64,000 nucleotides of DNA, from positions 154,059 through 218,058 of the forward strand of contig NXFV01001492.1 in assembly GCA_002803225.1 (NCBI GenBank), read 5' to 3'. Positions 1-10,440 of this stretch are shown in pieces. A program made the position numbers and the translations under genes. This DNA comes from Gamarada debralockiae. Taxonomy: Eukaryota > Ascomycota > Leotiomycetes > Helotiales > Hyphodiscaceae. The stretch's first letter is position 1; every line of letters begins with the position of its first letter. Under the pieces are notes generated by a model. It was given only the letters and a program-made list of their open reading frames with translations. It had not been told where the DNA came from and made no database searches.

Positions 1-849
1 TTCTTTAATTTCATGAACAAGAAAAGTACAAGGCGCAAGAAAAATAGAAATTTGACACTTACCTCCATTAGCATTGCCCATCATAACCTTCCCAATTGTC
101 TTACACCCCAACATCGTACCCATCAAATTCGTCCGGACGATCTTCTCCAGTAGCTCCTCATTTGTAGCAAAGAGCGGAGAATAATGCGTGATGCCAGCAG
201 CGTTGACCAAGATATCAATCGGCTTCTGTATCAAATCGTCAGCCTTTCCAAATTCGGTTTCCAAACTCCCTCTATTCAAAATTCCTTGCGTTCACTTCCC
301 TGCCAGACATGAAAGGAAAAGGCCTCGAGAACGTACCTCACGTCGCAACCCCCTCCAAAACTCCCCATCCCCCACATCCCCAATCTTCACTACATGCTCT
401 CCACCTTCAACTTCATCCAACAAGGACTTGACACCCATCAACCTCGCCTCGTCCCGCCCAATTAAAACACATCGCGCGCCTTCAGCCGCAAAGCGCTCTG
501 CGATTGCTGCGCCGATTCCGCGGGAGGAGCCGGTGATGATGGCTTTTTTGCCTTTCAAAAGTCCAGATGAAGAGTTTGATTCGGTAGCAAGAGCCGAGTA
601 TGTGCGAAAAGTCGACTGGGAAATGATGAGTGGCAAGGGAGGCCGGCGATTTCGAGGTGACAAGAGATGGGCTGATTGTCTGGATAAATTAAGGACGGGC
701 GCTGTTTTAATTGCGGGAAATCCGCGCCAGAGGGCTTGAGGGGGGTGGAAAGCCCAAAATCGAAGGCGAATGGCGCGCATCTTCGACGTGGTGTTGAGAT
801 GGAGTTTATGAGAACGTCTCGTGATTTTTTGAGGTTTCCGGTCGGACAT
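1..849 (-). CDS. 3-oxoacyl-ACP reductase-like SDR, mitochondrial type (partial)
   Basis: Short-chain dehydrogenase/reductase that runs off the left edge. Coding segments are 849-337 and 225-63; the intron at 336-226 starts GTACGT and ends ATACAG, and a second donor (GTAAGT) follows at 62. The N-terminus is arginine-rich and lacks acidic residues, like a mitochondrial presequence. It leads into the Rossmann glycine motif TGSSRGIG, then IGRD, and in exon 2 the NAAG motif. FabG/OAR1-type enzymes reduce 3-oxoacyl-ACP with NADPH in mitochondrial fatty-acid synthesis. The start at 849 is the first ATG; 780 is an alternative inside the presequence. The catalytic YxxxK lies outside the window, so the substrate is inferred from the family resemblance and the leader. 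Confidence 0.78.
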
Positions 850-1049
850 CACGTGGGGTAATGTAGAAAATCACTGAAGTTTCAATTTGGCTTTGCAAAC
901 AAGAAGAAAGAGATGTCTTTTTGAGTGACGAGACTCGTAGTTTTCTATTGATACCCAAATGTATTCATAATGGCGGTCTATGGGTATATACTCTCCACAT
1001 CTTCATCGCCACACGAAGAATATATACAGACTACCGACTCTCGGCTCCG

Positions 1050-2646
1050 TTATGAAACGCCTTCGGCAGGATCCTTGACTTTCCAAGTAGCGCCCAGATC
1101 CTCGACCCAAGCAGCCTCTAAATCACCTGTTCTATGCTCATCCACCATGGCATCAACACTCGTCCTCCCACTATATCCATCCTCACTTGACTCCATAACC
1201 ATCTCATAACCCATCTCCGGTTTCCCATCAAACAAGTACTGCAGCCTAGTCCCTTCAAACAACCTCTGCCATCCATTTCCCCCACTAACACCAAGCGCAT
1301 ATGCTCTATCAATCCGTACCAAACTACTGTAGAATATCGAAAACCCAAAAGCGGAATATATGAGCCCGCCCAGAAGATCAATGCGCCAATGATGCCGAAG
1401 ATACATCGTCGAGAACCACTGCCACAACACGTAAAAGCCCAGGATGAAGGCCCCTTTCCGAGAATATCTCGCGACAAAGAAGAAGCAGCAGCATGAAAAG
1501 GCGCCGTGGAGGGAGGGAAATGCGCCGAATACGAGAGGTGAGGCCTTGAATGCATTTTGATATATGTGTGTTCCGAGCACTTCGTCAACACGCACAAGGC
1601 CTGCTGCAGAGCCTGGCATGCTGTAGTTTCCGGGAGGGAGAGGATATCCGTATTGGTCGCCATACCAAGGGGCTGCGGTGGGAAAGGAGAGGTGAGTTAT
1701 GATTCCGAGGCAGTTTTGGATACCGAACGTCCAGGCGAAGATTGAGACGACACCGGGGGAGGCGAAAAGCCAGAGCCAGAAAGCAGCGAGGAAGGGCGAG
1801 ATGAAGTGGATGACACCGTAGGATAGCCAGGCCTAGGATGTTAGTGGATTGTAGCAAGATGCAGGAGAGGGACGTACGAAAACATCAAGCGGTCCGCACA
1901 GGTAATGTGTCCCCGTATAGAGTATGTTCAGGAGAAAAGGAGGTAGGGCCGCGAGTAGGGATAGTTTCGTCCTCCGCGTGAGGGCATACATCCACGAGTA
2001 CCCGCATATCGAGATCATGCATTGTGCAAAGACGCCGGAAAGGGTTACATCGAATAAACGATGGTCAGCTTCTTCGAGGTAGTTAACCCGGATTTCTGGT
2101 CGGATCGAGGCGTCTATTCGGTAGGCTGGGCGAATTGGGTCAGTCAAGTACCAGACTTCGGGAATTTGTTGGCGCATACCATTTTTAAAAGTCGTAATCC
2201 ATACAAGAATGAACGTCATATTGATTAGGATATGTCTAAGAAGGCCTAGAAATGAATGTCTGTATCTCCAAGATTAGCATTGAGGCGTATCCTGTGCTAC
2301 CACCAATACGATATCGTTAGAGGTCGCGTACCTATTGAGCAAGGTCTTGTAAATATGAAGAAAGAAGCGCCCAATGGCGCCAAGAACATCCTCCAGCATA
2401 ATGAGGATGTTCAAGATATCGAAGCTGCACCGAAAACGCCTTGAAGACGCATATGGATGTGAAAAAAGAGATGAAGGTGAAAAGAGTGTGAAGTAAGATC
2501 AGATACCTATCTAAAAGTCGTGCCATGTGGGCCATCGAGGAACAAGTAAGAAATAATGTTATGGAAGGTAAGAGGATAGCATAGCGCCAAGGTGTACGGT
2601 ACAGGGTCTTATTCATCAAGGTGGAATCATCAAGGTTTCCAATCAT
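1050..2646 (-). CDS. AUR1-like PAP2-superfamily membrane protein
   Basis: Four exons: 2646-2507, 2424-2332, 2259-1878 and 1832-1050. All junctions are GT-AG and in phase, giving 465 residues. The protein has several hydrophobic segments. It carries the lipid phosphatase/transferase signature of the Aur1/PAP2 group: a PSLH motif (GAFPSLHGAFS) and, about 50 residues later, HHWRIDLLGG with the HxxxD pair. The APPWYG-like stretch seen in Aur1 relatives is present as AAPWYGDQYG. Aur1 makes inositol phosphorylceramide in the Golgi. Filamentous fungi also have paralogues of unknown substrate, and I cannot tell which this is. The C-terminal tail after the last membrane segment is hydrophilic and cytosolic-looking. 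The start is the ATG at 2646 (MIGNLDD...). Confidence 0.82.
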
Positions 2647-3147
2647 CTGGGGAGGATGTTTTTCTTCGAATAAAATTGATGACGGGAAAGTTCGCTCATT
2701 GCGTGTGGCTTTTTTTGGCGCGGGATGCCGGATCTGATAACAAATTGTGTGGAGCGAAAGTCTCCACAAGCAGGGAAGCAGCTCGCGTGCGCAATGCACT
2801 TGGTCAAGCCTTGAAACAAAGCCGTACGAACTGCTATCGCCAAGGCTGCGTGAAAGGTCCGAAAGCGACATTAAGACTTTAGGTTATGTTATTTTATGCA
2901 TTCCCCGTATGTCTTGCGGTGAAGTGAAGGACCACAAGACTACAGCTCATGCTGATGCGAGGAGAAGAGGCACTCCAGTGAGTTTTGGAGATTACTGTAC
3001 TCCATAGGAACGCACTCTGGCCATTCCAATCCTCTCATCCATCATCAGACATGATTCGTATGTACCTACTGCACCAATCAGCGCTCTCGTCAACCCAATA
3101 TTGTTCAAAAGAAAGCCAATGACGGCATTCACCTCGTTCACTCGCTC

Positions 3148-3309
3148 TCACAGTGTACGCGCCGGGTTGATTACGCCGCCTTCTCTCCCTTGGCTGTTGA
3201 GCCTCCAAATCCATGTCTGCGGATTCGGATACGTCGAAATCCCGAAATCATAGGGCCAAGCTCCTCCTCCGCGCAAATAGGCTGGCGTCCCAAGTGTTCC
3301 AGCGAGAAG
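3148..3309 (-). other. Possible 3' terminal exon of an unrecognised gene
   Basis: A minus-strand frame follows a good acceptor (CAACTTTCAG, ending at 3310) and runs 53 codons to TGA. Its composition is protein-like (GGGAWPYDFGISTYPNPQTW, then WIWRLNSQGREGG). No ATG is in frame and I could not place the upstream exon with confidence. It may be the end of a small gene or a relic. The plus strand over the same bases also offers a small spliced frame (ATG at 3051, GTATGT donor, CTCACAG acceptor), so strand is uncertain. Confidence 0.25.
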
Positions 3310-3587
3310 CTGAAAGTTGTCGAATTGAGTTGATAGATATCAAATAGGGAGTTCTACGAAGATATGATGAAGAGTTAAGGTTCCCTGACGTTCGAGTTGC
3401 GAGCCTCTCAAGGGGTTCTCAGACGGTGGCGCATTCGCGTCGAGCTCTGGTGACCATCTCTTTTTTTGGCTTCCGGGCGGTTGTTTTTTAGCGTGGGGCG
3501 TAGAACTGCTTAAGCGAGACGCCAGCCGCCCGATTCTTAAACACCAACAATGCCACAACCCGACCTCGTCCCCTCTTCCACTTCTCT

Positions 3588-3593
3588 TATAAA
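3588..3593 (+). promoter_or_regulatory. TATAAA box
   Basis: TATAAA lies 191 bp before the ATG of the cysteine-rich secreted-protein gene, in a CT-rich stretch typical of fungal promoters. Confidence 0.4.
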
Positions 3594-3783
3594 CGTCCCG
3601 TGTACACTGATCTCTCTCTTATCGCATTATCCTCCTCAATTATTCAAACAGTTGAACGATTATATGCCGCCGCAGAAAACTTTATCATTCATTAGCGCTG
3701 GTGTATACCTATATTCACTCATCTGACCCAAGCCTTCTCGCAAGCAGCGGCTTATCTTGTCTCAGCCTCGTGTTTCCATCAAA

Positions 3784-4629
3784 ATGTTATTTGTGTCAGT
3801 GAATGCTCTTTGCACATTTATTTTAATCTCTTGCAGCTTGGCAGGAGAGGCGTACACAATGTCGTCCGCATTGATCCCCGACGCAACGACTCCAACTTTG
3901 CCATATCCAACGTCCGGTAATGAGAGGGAATGGTTGGATTTTATGGCTCGAATTGCTCGGGAAAGGAATCAGGTTCCAAATCTCCCTGAAGGTCAACCTC
4001 CCTCAGAGGAGTTGGAAAGGTTGCAGTTGATGGATCGAAGTGTTCCGGAAAGGCACCAGGATCCAAATTTACCCTCAGAACCATACAATCCTCCGAAGCA
4101 AGTCTGTCCTACCGACCCTCCAGTCGAATGTTTTATGCCAAATTGTCGCGGTTTACCCTACCCTCCAGATCCCTATCGCTGCAGAAGTACGTCTACAACA
4201 ACAATAGATTCGGTCGAGACCACTCTGTTTGCATGTCCATGCTGTCCAGCCTCCGTTTTAAACTATTGCGACGACGAGATATGTGATGGGGAAGAGGATG
4301 GAAGGTGCAAATCGGAGCTTCTGAAGGGTTGTCATTGCAGGATCCGAAATCCAGCAATTCCTCCGCTTGAATTCGCTGGACCTGCCTCTTTGTGTCACAA
4401 AGGCTTTCCACCTATACAAAACCGGTCGACAACCCCGATAGAGCCACCTCCTTTTGCTAGTGAATTTTGGGCTTCATCAAACCAAACTTCTAAACACACA
4501 TCTCGATATAACATAGCGCAGAAGCATGCAAGGAACGATTTGTTACTACCCACACTTCCGTTAATTTGGCATGATCGTGGTTTGTTGAGTTCGATTATGG
4601 ACACTGGACTGGGTAATGGCGTCCTTTGA
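3784..4629 (+). CDS. Secreted cysteine-rich protein A
   Basis: Single-exon gene of 281 residues. The first ATG (3784, context ATCAAAATG) opens a signal peptide (MLFVSVNALCTFILISCSLA). The mature part begins with two diverged proline/glutamate-rich units, each with ER.Q(V/D)PNLP. A cysteine module follows around residues 150-185: C-x-C-C-P, then C-x4-C-x7-C-x7-C-x-C. The same spacing is repeated in the gene at 7312-8914, so the two are probably paralogues or share a mobile domain. The tail is basic and lacks a membrane segment or obvious GPI signal. I do not recognise a named domain. Secretion is inferred; function is unknown. Confidence 0.72.
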   Translation: MLFVSVNALCTFILISCSLAGEAYTMSSALIPDATTPTLPYPTSGNEREWLDFMARIARERNQVPNLPEGQPPSEELERLQLMDRSVPERHQDPNLPSEPYNPPKQVCPTDPPVECFMPNCRGLPYPPDPYRCRSTSTTTIDSVETTLFACPCCPASVLNYCDDEICDGEEDGRCKSELLKGCHCRIRNPAIPPLEFAGPASLCHKGFPPIQNRSTTPIEPPPFASEFWASSNQTSKHTSRYNIAQKHARNDLLLPTLPLIWHDRGLLSSIMDTGLGNGVL

Positions 4630-4962
4630 TAGGATCATCCGGGGATGGCTGGTCTCGATTCATCCTGTCTTAAATCTATATACTCGATTTTATTCTCTTA
4701 TTGGACTCTATTGTTTTGAACTATCCTGAGGTTAATTTATTTATTTATTTTATTTTATTTTATTTTTCCGCATCGGAACACGGAAATTCACGCATATATA
4801 AGAAGACTTATTCAACAACGTTTCATTGAGGAGAAATTAGTACAAGTGGAAAACCCCATCCCTCTGATAGAATTGAAACCATAATTCTATATCCTGCCAT
4901 ATATAACTTGTGTAACATGCCTCAAGCTTCCCACAATCGAGGAAAGCTTCTCGCCGTCATAC
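4630..4962. other. 3' intergenic region with AT-rich microsatellite
   Basis: Convergent 3' ends of two secreted-protein genes. It includes an imperfect TTTA/TTTTA run at about 4734-4766. Nothing else is seen. Confidence 0.5.
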
Positions 4963-6294
4963 CTATTGGGCCGGAATATAGAGCGGCCCCAGTGTGACAG
5001 GATCGACAGTACCCGTAATCCAGAGGGTGGGATTATTGTCTGTATTGTCGATTTGGAGATAAAGTGCTGTGATGTGTTAATGATTTCTTTAAGTGATGAA
5101 AGAAGTCTTGAACCAGGAAGATAGATTACTAATAATGCAAGATGCACAAGATAGAGTGATGAGTAATCCACAGAATTACTTACCTATTGCAAGCTTCGTG
5201 ATACACTCTGCAGTAGCGATAGGGTTACCGTTGCTGGCTTCAAAATTAAGCCTCGCACAATCAACGAAGCTGTACGTATTTCCGGTTGGTCCATCCGTGA
5301 TTATTGGATCGGCCCTGTCTGGACGGATAACTAGGACTTGGTCAGTAACATGTAGCTGGCTTCGAGGACTGAGGTGTTACCCACGACCTCCAACAACATG
5401 CACGAGCTAGTTGTTCGAATTCGGTTAGGCTGAAGATCGCATATACAAAACGCAAAGAGTAAAGACGTACCTCATGAAAGATTGTCTCACTCAAAGGCCA
5501 TAAAACATCCAGATAGTTGAATGGCAATCGCAAGCCGTCAGACTTTATAGTTGAAAATGGCCTCTGATCCCAAATAGGATTATAGTCCCACAGTGCCTCA
5601 AATAAATACACATGAGCTTGATCAGAAAAGTCAACTCCGTCCTGTGGCGCAAATCCTTTAGCCCGTCAGTAAACGGCCACTTACACCGAAGTAATTAAAT
5701 TTACCTAGTACAGTAAATGAGTCCGAGCTGCCCGGACTCACGTTCGGGTTGGTAAACTTCTCAAGTGAGACTGATGCGTATACATTTATGTTATCATGAT
5801 TCCAATACGTAAACTGAGAGTCAACCCACAACCCGCTATTCGTGCTGAATGTCAAATGCTCTGCGGTGCAGTAGAAAGTCACCCTCATAGGACCTCCAGA
5901 CTTGATTAAAGTAAGTGACCTGTAGATATCTTTGGGCATAAGGAAGTAAGTAGAGCTCTTAACGGTAGAATCGGATTAACTAACTCATAAGTGGGGTGAT
6001 TTCTGCGGGCGTAAACAACGGTAGGAGAATTCCGTAGACGTAGAGAGGCTGCTGAGTCTGAACGTTAAACGCGGTTAACGCATCCAAGGCGGCTATACGA
6101 AGAACTTTCTTAGCATTTGGATAGATGATGCACTTTGAAGAACACTTACCAGTTGCAATGGCGACGACTTCGGTAATAGCATTATCGATCTGGCTGCTTT
6201 GATCTGGGTCACAGCCTATAGAATACATAATCCAGGCGTATGATGAAGCAGCATAGAGTGCAATGACTACAAAAAGATGATTTAGGAATTCCAT
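4963..6294 (-). CDS. Secreted HExxH-motif protein (putative metallopeptidase)
   Basis: Multi-exon gene assembled by hand: 6294-6150, 6092-5985, 5929-5685, 5641-5471, 5406-5388, 5330-5184, 5066-4963 (312 residues). The ATG at 6294 opens a signal peptide (MEFLNHLFVVIALYAASSYA). The fourth exon ends ...IFHE and the next begins LVHVVGG. Splicing therefore creates HELVH, the zinc-binding motif of metallopeptidases, which no single open frame shows. Deuterolysin-like and Lys-specific endopeptidases have this layout, but I cannot see a diagnostic third ligand. The junction after HVVG is uncertain: the frame continues but has one TAA at 5377-5379. A 57-nt intron (5387-5331) removes it but needs a poor GTCGTG donor. 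If that intron is not real, the gene carries a nonsense codon. It lies convergent with protein A. Confidence 0.65.
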
Positions 6295-6490
6295 CGTAAA
6301 TTTTCAGCTTGTACAGTCAGTAGAGGTGATGGGAAAGGCAGGCTTTAAGTGATTAATTCGTGATCAGGCCGCCCGTAGGTCAAAAGGTATAAATAAATTC
6401 TGTCTTATTTATCCCCAAACTGACCAAGTATAGCAATCATAAAAAGTGCTCTTTGATAGTGGTGTTTTGTGCGGCTGAGCAGGGAAAGCA

Positions 6491-6550
6491 AATCCTACTG
6501 TTGGAAATCCGACTGTTGGAAATCCTATTGTTGGAGAATCTACCGTTGGA
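6491..6550 (+). repeat. 15-bp minisatellite, four units
   Basis: Four tandem units of 15 bp with consensus AATCCTACTGTTGGA start at 6491, 6506, 6521 and 6536. The first three differ by single bases; the fourth has diverged further (GAATCTACCGTTGGA). A fifth partial unit may follow (GTTGGA at about 6565). Confidence 0.9.
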
Positions 6551-7244
6551 AACGAATTCTTTTTGTTGGACATCTTACTTTTTGGATCTTATACATGCTT
6601 CCGGAGAATGATTCCGGCCGCCCTGCCCCCATATCAGGTCCTAAATGGGCCTTGCAGAAATGCGAATGCGCCGTAAATCTTAAGCGCGCAGTTGACACTC
6701 AGCCCCGATCATTTTAACATCACTTCAATATCATTCCAACTTCATTTCAACATTTCGATGTGAGGTATGCATATGTTGTTTGTTTTGAAAGAACTTGAAC
6801 ACCTTGCAAACATTGATTGTGCAGTGCATTTCTTCTAAAAAATGAACCAGGTTCGGCATCATAGAGACGACTGCGCGCGGCAATCCTAATTCATTATGGG
6901 ATTGCGAATCGATCACGGGGACTTGGGCCCAGGGTATGATCCTCTGGGATCTATAGACATAGAAACAGGGCACTCATCAATAAGCCACAAAGGAGCGAGG
7001 CCAAGCCTGGGTCGTTCCATAATCAATTCGTTCCAACATCCGTCTCTTACCGCTCTGAAAATATCTCGAGACAGTTGATGAAAGAAATAGAATACGTGTT
7101 CGTGAGGCCTGGATAGAAGCCTTGTTGGAATGCTTCCATGTAAGTATTCATGGAACTTGGAGGAATAAGACTCCCCAAAATCTACTTCAATATAGATAGA
7201 GGCTGTGGGTCAGCATTTCTAACTACATATTACTTTCTGACAGC

Positions 7245-7254
7245 TATATAAATA
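7245..7254 (+). promoter_or_regulatory. TATA box (TATATAAATA)
   Basis: TATATAAATA lies 58-67 bp before the ATG of secreted protein C, a typical position for a fungal core promoter. Confidence 0.55.
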
Positions 7255-7311
7255 CCAGCTTTATCCTATTTCCCGAGTTTCACCTGCTAGAGTTAGTTTT
7301 TGACAGCCAAA

Positions 7312-8914
7312 ATGAGATCCTCCTTCTTCATTGCTGCATCGGCAGTGATCGGTCTTATTTCTTCCTCTACCATCCAAATTCCGGCGGCTCCTGGAGCTCG
7401 ACTCTTAGCCAGATCAATACCCACATACGTCCCCGTGCCTCATCGTGTGGCACTTGGAGATGTGAATGCCAAAGGTGTCGAGAATCCTCTCACAGGACGT
7501 GGATTCAATCAGCAAGTCCCTTTCCAAATTTGTCGAGAATGGTTTGGAAACCCTCCCAAGCCCTGTTCGGAGTGCGGAGGAGATACTCGAGTACCTGGCA
7601 CCTGTGACCAGATCTTGATATCTGGTAAACAAACGAACTGTCCACCACGAGGGCCATATGATGGCTGCTTCGGCTACTACTGCCAATGCATTGATGGAGG
7701 AACTGATAACAATCCTCAAATCACGTCAACTACAGTTATTGATGGAGCGACAGGAACCGTTGTCTGGGAACCGATAACGCTGACCCAGTATGCTAGCCTC
7801 AGAGCACAAACCACGGTTACCTTGACAGAGAGTGCTACGGCTACGTCGGGAGACAGCGAGTTAGAAACAGTAGTGGCTGCTGTGTTTGCTGGCGGAATCG
7901 CTTGGTGGATTGCTTGTAAGTCTGAAGTTTACATGGTGGCTAATGCTGAGATTTTTGTAGCGCAATCAGGTGCCGCTGGAGCGGCTCTTGCTATTCAACC
8001 ACCTACTCAACCTCCTGATGGGTCAAAAGAGGATGACCCAACATGTCCATCAAATCCCAATGAGGAATGTCAGAACTGCGGTGGAGCAGACAGTGTGGGC
8101 CTTTGCCAATCTGGTACAGAGGCCGGATGCCCTTGCGATGAAGTGCAGCATTGTCCAAATCAACCTCCCTTATGCTCTGATACTGCCTGTGGAGGAGACG
8201 TAAGTTTCTCAATATCTCGATATTGCCTTGCTAGGTAGGTACTGACTCGTTCTGTAGAATGGTCAGTCGCAATGTTCCGCACAAGGAGACATAAATGGCT
8301 GTCTCTGCTGCCCCGATACTTCCCCAGTCTGCCAGGAAACACAGTGCAGTGGAGATACTAGCGGCTCATGCCAATCAACTCAACTTAAGGGATGTTCATG
8401 TCTTTACGGCGTTTCAATCGACCAATTCGACCCAGATCCTCCTCTATCACTTCCCAGTCAAAGCGACTTGACAGCTGTTGCCGCACAGATATTCACGACC
8501 ATCTTTAATGCAGACTACAGCTCCATCCCGGGATACGTTTTTCCAAGCTCGTCGGTAAACACTGCGTGTAGCTTTGTCACTACGGTATATCCTTTGACAC
8601 CATCCCCTATCGTGACTGGCACACTAAGGTACTGCACCTGCGGTAACACTCAGGCCGCCATTAACATCGCTACTTCTGGAACTGTCACCACATCTTTCTG
8701 TGCATTGGATAGCTCCGTTCCATCTGGTTTTACCAAAATTCCCGTTTCTAATGGTCTACCTATCACAACACCTGTGTCATCCGCCGCCCCTCCTCCGCCA
8801 ACGACGGCGCCTACCATGTCCACGTCTACTCCACCATCCACATCGTCAACAAGTGCACTCTGCAACGAAGGCTGGTGTGGCTCGCCCTTTTGTGATCCTT
8901 TATGTGGCCCGTAA
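7312..8914 (+). CDS. Secreted multi-module cysteine-rich protein C
   Basis: Three exons: 7312-7915, 7961-8199 and 8258-8914, with introns of 45 and 58 bp, GTAAGT donors and TGTAG acceptors; 499 residues. ATG context is CCAAAATGAGA. A signal peptide (MRSSFFIAASAVIGLISSST) leads into at least three cysteine modules of the form C-x2-4-C-x7-8-C-x7-8-C-x-C (near residues 255-345). The last gives C-x4-C-x7-C-x7-C-x-C, identical in spacing to protein A at 3784-4629. A further cysteine-containing C-terminal part ends in a Ser/Thr/Pro-rich linker and a short Cys tail (LCNEGWCGSPFCDPLCGP). It is likely a wall-associated or secreted glycoprotein. The family is not recognised, and no catalytic motif is visible. 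Confidence 0.75.
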
Positions 8915-9707
8915 TAGAAGGATACCCATACTGGAGCTACCGTCTCAGGGATCCTGCACGCCGTATGGCATAAATTTTCTGACATGGCTGCCACAATTGC
9001 TCTTCGTTTAAGACTTTTTCAGTTTTGTGATAAACATTCCTTAACCGCGAAATTGACTACTATTAAACCTACACATGTTGAAACTCTGCGTATTATGGAA
9101 TGTGCAATTTTATGGTTGAAGACTTAGACTTTTACATAGCGAAACGATCCCTGAAGCTATACCTTACGCCTGGGAAAATTCTTCATAGAAAGCTCCCATT
9201 GCAATGTACAAGCAGAGCTTCCACATCACTAACAAATTCCACATTCCGCTCTCACAATGGCGTTTCGTTGGCGAGCGGCGTGCAATCTGAATTGATGCAC
9301 TTTGCATTGAAAGAAACGTTCATGAACAGAACTGGCAAAGCGTGTGCCGGACATCCTTCGAGAACTTTAATGGAAACGAGCTAACTGTGAACAACTTAAT
9401 GGAGATTGCTAAATTCAGGATTTCGTGGATGAAGAAGCTCTGGGAATTTAAACACATGGAATGCAGATGACATAAATGTTAGGGGCGAGGAAGCATTCAC
9501 ACTTGTTTGATTTTATACTAGCAACAATTTTTGCGACACTGATTCTCTGTTTTTGAATTGGTTATCAATCCCCCACGCGAGGACGAAAAGGAGGACGAAA
9601 AGGCGGAAGTTCCACGGAGAGCCTCAAGTTGACTGACTGAAGTCCGCAATCCTGCACCTCTTTAGAGCATCATTTGGATTCGACCCTCCCCGGTCCATTG
9701 AGAGACT
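8915..9707. other. Intergenic region, nothing recognised
   Basis: No splice-consistent or protein-like frame is seen. The plus-strand frame at 9100-9384 has neutral composition and no motif. Confidence 0.5.
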
Positions 9708-10440
9708 CTAGAGCGCGCTGAGGAGGTAAGCCGCTGCAGCAGCCGCTTGTTTTGGGCTCTCATCGGTTGTCTCAGCCACATCATATCCAGAAATTCCGCC
9801 GAGCCCGTGTCCTACGCCTAAAAAAGTGAATAAGTATTTGGGGCCGGTACTAAGGAGGTACAGATCAGCGTGCCAGTCTGCACTCGGACAGTCAGATGTA
9901 CACTATCACCCACGACCACGAGGGCTGGTGTCGTCATCTCAACGAAACTAGGGTGCTAGAAGAAGGTATAGTCCTCAGCAGCGAACACACTGAGATCAGA
10001 ACCACTATTGCCAGGTAGAGTAAGAAGTACACCGGCTTTGATCTAGAAAATCTTAGAATTAGCACTTTCTTAACAAGGAAAAAGAATAAAGGCCATGGAA
10101 TATTCATGGGTTCTAAGACAGCGATCCTTCGAAACATTTGCTCTTTGAAGCTTGCAGGACTCTCAAAACTCATAATTCCAGCTATTGTAGGAAAGAGTTT
10201 GCCTTAAGAATTTATATACCCGAGGTTCGGCTAAATCCACCACTGTTCCATCTTTAAGAGCAGTAAGTCGAGCGCCCAACAGTATACTCGTTGTATACTC
10301 ACCTATTGAGTGACCTGCTACTGTGACTCGGCTTCGGTCCAAACGCCCTTCGATCTCAGGAACAGAAGTCTTAATATTATTAAGCAGGTTAATGATGTGT
10401 TTTATATTTTCAACGCGGGAACAAGAGAGCCCCGGGAGTC
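9708..10440 (-). pseudogene. Alpha/beta-hydrolase pseudogene
   Basis: Relic of a fungal alpha/beta hydrolase (PAF-acetylhydrolase/chlorophyllase-like group). Read on the minus strand it shows EGRLDRSRVTVAGHSIG (nucleophile elbow GHSxG), then LLGARLTALKDGTVVDLAEP, a GTATAT...TTCTAG intron (10219-10043), IKAGVLL, FAAED, MTTPALVVVGD, ADWHADLYLLSTGPKY and GHGLGGISGYDVAETTDE before the stop at 9710-9708. The gene is broken: an in-frame TAG at 9958-9956 interrupts ...YTFF/HPSFVEM, and a frameshift near 9880-9887 separates HLTVR from ADWHAD. The N-terminal third, upstream of about 10440, is missing or unrecognisable. Family identity is from memory of the conserved C-terminal block. Confidence 0.72.

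Larger units (their letters stand above)
2647..3783. other. Intergenic region with one weak exon-like frame
   Basis: No gene is firmly supported between the AUR1-like gene and the secreted-protein gene. The only coding-like signal is the minus-strand frame described separately at 3148-3309. Short frames on the plus strand (for example a 44-codon frame starting near 3212) look random. Confidence 0.5.
6295..7311. other. Intergenic region between divergent secreted-protein genes
   Basis: Contains the 15-bp tandem repeat at 6491-6550 and the TATA box at 7245-7254. The 82-codon plus-strand frame over the repeat (from 6469) has no support as a gene. Confidence 0.5.

Noticed and set aside
188..739. 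183-codon plus-strand frame
   Set aside because: It is the shadow of the SDR gene on the minus strand, whose Rossmann and NAAG motifs fix the real frame.
4186..4253. Possible intron in cysteine-rich protein A (GTACGT...TCCAG)
   Set aside because: Removing it would delete the CPCCP stretch that matches the CLCCP of protein C, so the unspliced frame is preferred.
6469..6717. Plus-strand frame with KSYCW repeats
   Set aside because: The repeats come from the 15-bp minisatellite; there is no ATG and no protein-like sequence beyond it.
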